In this document: piece by piece, positions 61,248 through 64,000 of the stretch | How positions within the stretch are numbered: the first letter of the stretch is position 1 | Layout: the number at the start of each line of letters is the position of its first letter | Assembly (NCBI RefSeq): GCF_023821985.2 | Contig: NZ_CP098805.1 | Location: 5,881,001-5,945,000 of the forward strand | Source: Dyadobacter chenhuakuii | Lineage (GTDB): Bacteria; Bacteroidota; Bacteroidia; Cytophagales; Spirosomataceae | Reading direction: 5' to 3' | DNA: 64,000 bases | The notes under the pieces: model-generated | Databases searched by the model: none | What the model was told of the DNA's origin: nothing | The model's input: only the letters and a program-made list of their open reading frames with translations | Program-made: the position numbers and the translations under genes

Positions 61248-64000
61248 ATGGAATTGATCTTGTCCCAGACCGATTGGCAGACTATACACGCTACACTTCA
61301 GCATCTCAACCTGATAGGAATTACCTTTTCTCCGGACTTTATCATCCGTAATATCAGTGCGCATGCTTTGATGAAAACAGGCTGGCAGGAGTCGGACCTG
61401 GTGGGACACAGCATTTTTGACAGACTCATTCCCAAGGAAGAAGAACATGAAATCCGGCAGATGCTGGAAGAAGGCATTCAGGGAAAGCGAAAATTGGAAC
61501 AGAGAGAAGTGCCATTTTTAGCTCAGAAAGGAACATTAAGGACGTTTTCGATCAACAGCGTGCTCATGCACAGCGAGCACGACGAGGTGGAATGTGTGAC
61601 ATTGGTTGGTGATGACATCACCCGCCGGCGTAGAATGGAATCATCCATTGCCAAATCCAACTCGCAGTTGCAGGATTTGGTGGATAACACCAGCGATCTG
61701 ATCCAGCTGGTTGCGATCGACGGGAAATTTATATTTGTAAACAAAGCCTGGCGCGAAGTGCTGGGTTATGGGCTCGACGAAATTGCGTCCATGCGGATGG
61801 AAGACATTCTGCATCCGCAGCATAAAGAGCAGGCACTGGCGCAGCTGAAACTGATCGAGCAAGGCTATTCCAATCCAAATTTTGAAACGGTTTTCCTCAG
61901 TAGGGAGGGCAAAAAGGTCTTTGTGGCAGGAAGTGTCAATTGCCGTTTTGATAATGGTAAACCAACTGCTTTCCGCTGCATTTTAAATGATTATACTGAA
62001 AAAATAAGGGCTGAAAAGGCGCAGAACCTGTATTATAGCATCGCCAACTGGACTGTTAACACACAGAATCTGGACGATTTTTACCACAGCATTCATGAAG
62101 AACTTGGTAAGATCATTGACGTAAAAAACTTTTTCATCGCACTTTACGATCCAAGCAAGAGCTACATTTATTTCCCCTATTATATCGATCAATATTTTAA
62201 AGGGAATGTAAAATTTACAAAAAGAAAGCTGGGTAATGGTTTGACGGAATATGCGATTGCGTCTAACAAGCCGCTGTTTCTGTCTGGTGAAAAAGTCGAA
62301 GAACTGGCTAAAACAAACAGTTTGCACCTATACGGCGTAACGCCAAAATTGCTCCTGTGCGTGCCCTTGCGCGTAGGCGACCGCGTAACGGGGATCATTG
62401 GTGTAAAATCCTATGATGATCCTAACATGTTCGATGCGAGGGATTTGGAGTTACTGGAATTTATTTCAGGGCAGGTTGCGATGGCAATTGCGCGGAAACA
62501 GAATGAAGAAGAACTGAGTAAATATCTGGCACGCCTGAACGCGATTTTTGACAGCAGTTCTCACCTGATCTGGTCGGTTAACAAATCTTTGCAGCTAACT
62601 TCATTCAACAGGAATTACGCAGATCTTATTCAGAATCAGCTTGGTATAAGGCCTTCATTGCAGTCCAGTGCGGAGAAGTTCGGCTGGCGAATGGTGGGTA
62701 ACAGCAATCGCAGGACGCTGGAAACAAAATACAGGCAGGCTTTAAAAGGCGAGCCGCAATATTTTGAATTTAAAATAGACCGGAAAGGCGATGGCGAAAT
62801 GTGGCTCGAATTTTACCTTAACCCCATTCATTATGCGGATGGCGTAATTGAGGAGGTTTCGGGCATCGCACGCGACATTACACGGCGTAAAGAGGCTGAG
62901 CTCTCACTGCGGCATAGTGAAGAGCTTTTTCGGGGGATTTTTGAAAATCTGCAAGACATTTATTGTCGGATTAACCGCCTGGGTGAAATTACCATGATCA
63001 GCCAATCTGTGTTGAAAAGGCTCGGTTACTTGCCGGGTGAAGTGATCGGACACAAGATCCTTGAATTTTTTCCAGATAAAAAACGGATACATTCAGCATT
63101 GATCCGGTTGAGGCGGAGCAAGAGCCTTCGCAACTTCGAGATCTCGCTTTACCGCAAAGACGGCACCGAAAGGCAGTTCATGATTAACATGCTGATGTTT
63201 ACCAACGACAAAGGCAAGCCAACCGAAATTGCTGTGCTGGCGCGTGACATTACCGAATTGAAGCGTAACGAGCAGGAATTACTGAAAGCGAAAGAACATG
63301 CAGAGCGGTCATTAAAGGTGAAAGAAGGGTTTTTGGCCAATATGAGCCACGAAATCCGGACGCCGATGAATGGTGTGATCGGAATGATCGATTTACTGGG
63401 CGAGACTCCGCTGAATGTGGAGCAAAAGGATTACGTGCTGACAATCAAGCGCTCATCGGAAACATTACTGAACATTCTGAATGACATTCTGGATCTTTCC
63501 AAAATCGAGGCCGGAAAGATGGAATTGCACGAGGCGCCGATCGCGACGGAAGAGTTGTTGCTGAAATTGGTTTCGCTTTTCGGACAAACTGCTAAGAGTA
63601 AAGGAAATACGCTCACCTATCACATTGCCCCCGACATTCCGAAGTTCATCATTGCGGATCAAACCAGATTATTGCAGATCTTGTCGAACCTGACTTCCAA
63701 TGCATTGAAGTTCACCGAACACGGGGCAGTTACTGTGTTCCTGACATTGGTTAAGAAGGACGGATTGTTTCATAAAATAAAAGTTGAGGTTCAGGATTCG
63801 GGCATAGGGATCAGTCCGATGGACCGGCAGATCCTGTTCACCTCATTTACACAGCTCGATAACTCTTCCCGTAAATCTTTTGGCGGAACGGGTCTCGGAT
63901 TGGCCATTTCCAAGCAGCTGTGCGAGTTAATGCATGGGGAAATTGGTGTGGAATCGACCGTAGGAGAGGGGAGCACATTCTGGTTTACATTTGAAACAAA
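61248..64000 (+). CDS. multi-PAS/GAF sensor histidine kinase (3' end missing)
   Basis: The frame stays open from the ATG at 61248 to the right window edge, 917 residues. The order is PAS (about 15-130), a second PAS (140-260; DLVDNTSDLIQLVAIDGKFI), a GAF domain (265-415; FIALYDPSKSYIYFPYYID, LCVPLRVGDRVTGIIGV), two further PAS domains (about 425-545 and 555-675, each ending in a DITRRK/DITELK-type linker), then a HisKA domain (FLANMSHEIRTPMNGVIG with the phosphorylated His) and a HATPase domain (NLTSNALKFTEHG; VQDSGIGI; SFGGTGLGLAIS). No membrane segment was seen, so it is cytosolic. Downstream receiver domains, common in such hybrids, may lie outside the window. It is divergent from rsmA. 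Confidence 0.92.
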   Translation, partial: MELILSQTDWQTIHATLQHLNLIGITFSPDFIIRNISAHALMKTGWQESDLVGHSIFDRLIPKEEEHEIRQMLEEGIQGKRKLEQREVPFLAQKGTLRTFSINSVLMHSEHDEVECVTLVGDDITRRRRMESSIAKSNSQLQDLVDNTSDLIQLVAIDGKFIFVNKAWREVLGYGLDEIASMRMEDILHPQHKEQALAQLKLIEQGYSNPNFETVFLSREGKKVFVAGSVNCRFDNGKPTAFRCILNDYTEKIRAEKAQNLYYSIANWTVNTQNLDDFYHSIHEELGKIIDVKNFFIALYDPSKSYIYFPYYIDQYFKGNVKFTKRKLGNGLTEYAIASNKPLFLSGEKVEELAKTNSLHLYGVTPKLLLCVPLRVGDRVTGIIGVKSYDDPNMFDARDLELLEFISGQVAMAIARKQNEEELSKYLARLNAIFDSSSHLIWSVNKSLQLTSFNRNYADLIQNQLGIRPSLQSSAEKFGWRMVGNSNRRTLETKYRQALKGEPQYFEFKIDRKGDGEMWLEFYLNPIHYADGVIEEVSGIARDITRRKEAELSLRHSEELFRGIFENLQDIYCRINRLGEITMISQSVLKRLGYLPGEVIGHKILEFFPDKKRIHSALIRLRRSKSLRNFEISLYRKDGTERQFMINMLMFTNDKGKPTEIAVLARDITELKRNEQELLKAKEHAERSLKVKEGFLANMSHEIRTPMNGVIGMIDLLGETPLNVEQKDYVLTIKRSSETLLNILNDILDLSKIEAGKMELHEAPIATEELLLKLVSLFGQTAKSKGNTLTYHIAPDIPKFIIADQTRLLQILSNLTSNALKFTEHGAVTVFLTLVKKDGLFHKIKVEVQDSGIGISPMDRQILFTSFTQLDNSSRKSFGGTGLGLAISKQLCELMHGEIGVESTVGEGSTFWFTFET

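Overview
The window reads as a chromosomal segment of a Bacteroidota bacterium of the order Cytophagales, most like Dyadobacter or a close Spirosomataceae relative. The reasons are a type IX secretion (T9SS) C-terminal sorting domain, a PorP/SprF-type membrane protein, several outer-membrane barrels fused to periplasmic domains, near absence of Shine-Dalgarno sequences, and several TAnnTTTG-type -7 boxes. The genus is an inference from gene content. I saw no rRNA, tRNA, CRISPR, prophage or insertion sequence. Two genes are cut by the window edges (1-601 and 61248-64000).

Layout. (1) 1-5846: a co-directional cluster of a nucleotidyltransferase (5' end missing), an ATP-grasp protein, a CDP-alcohol phosphatidyltransferase, a flippase-like membrane protein, a HAD hydrolase, a PfkB kinase and a secreted DUF4833 protein. 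It looks like a pathway for a CDP-activated polar headgroup, possibly inositol. (2) 6004-7478: a CmoA-type carboxy-SAM synthase overlapping an isoprenylcysteine-methyltransferase-like membrane protein. (3) 7584-8870: NDH-2. (4) 8954-19302: a tight operon of a GAF protein with a cyclase-like DIRNST motif, an HD domain fused to a Pycsar-effector-type membrane domain, polyphosphate kinase 1, an SdiA-regulated-type lipoprotein, and a 1262-residue lipoprotein joining a phosphatase, an atypical-kinase-like region and a barrel. (5) 19322-32727: mixed housekeeping and surface genes (YflT-like and DUF4142 proteins, two response regulators, an ArnT-like transferase, a repeat-rich secreted protein, an aldo/keto reductase, a T9SS cargo protein, YfbU, RarA, an ECF sigma factor). 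(6) 32890-35420: AraC regulator and adenine deaminase.

(7) 35578-45055: a non-phosphorylating 6-deoxyhexose (L-fucose or L-rhamnose type) route: UxaA-family dehydratase, SDR, FAH-family hydrolase, lactonase-type amidohydrolase and mutarotase, followed by LutA, LutB and LutC. The expected end products of such a route are pyruvate and L-lactate, and LutABC would oxidise the lactate. A 630-bp non-coding stretch in this region holds a 61-bp tandem repeat array bracketed by inverted palindromes, then an AT-rich degenerate repeat tract. (8) 45154-51197: cytidylate kinase, a FAD oxidoreductase, a large propeller/barrel protein and PorP/SprF. (9) 51310-55757: 2-oxoglutarate dehydrogenase E1 and E2. 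(10) 55853-61166: MazG-like pyrophosphohydrolase, Dtd, a DUF6934 protein with a small partner, L-serine ammonia-lyase, MgtE and RsmA. (11) 61248-64000: a multi-PAS/GAF histidine kinase running off the end.

The most interesting regions are the GAF / HD-PycTM / Ppk1 operon (a possible nucleotide-signalling circuit outside a defence setting), the phosphatase-kinase-barrel lipoprotein, the CDP-headgroup cluster, the CmoA-membrane methyltransferase pair and the palindrome-bracketed repeat array. All identifications come from reading motifs; no database search was run.
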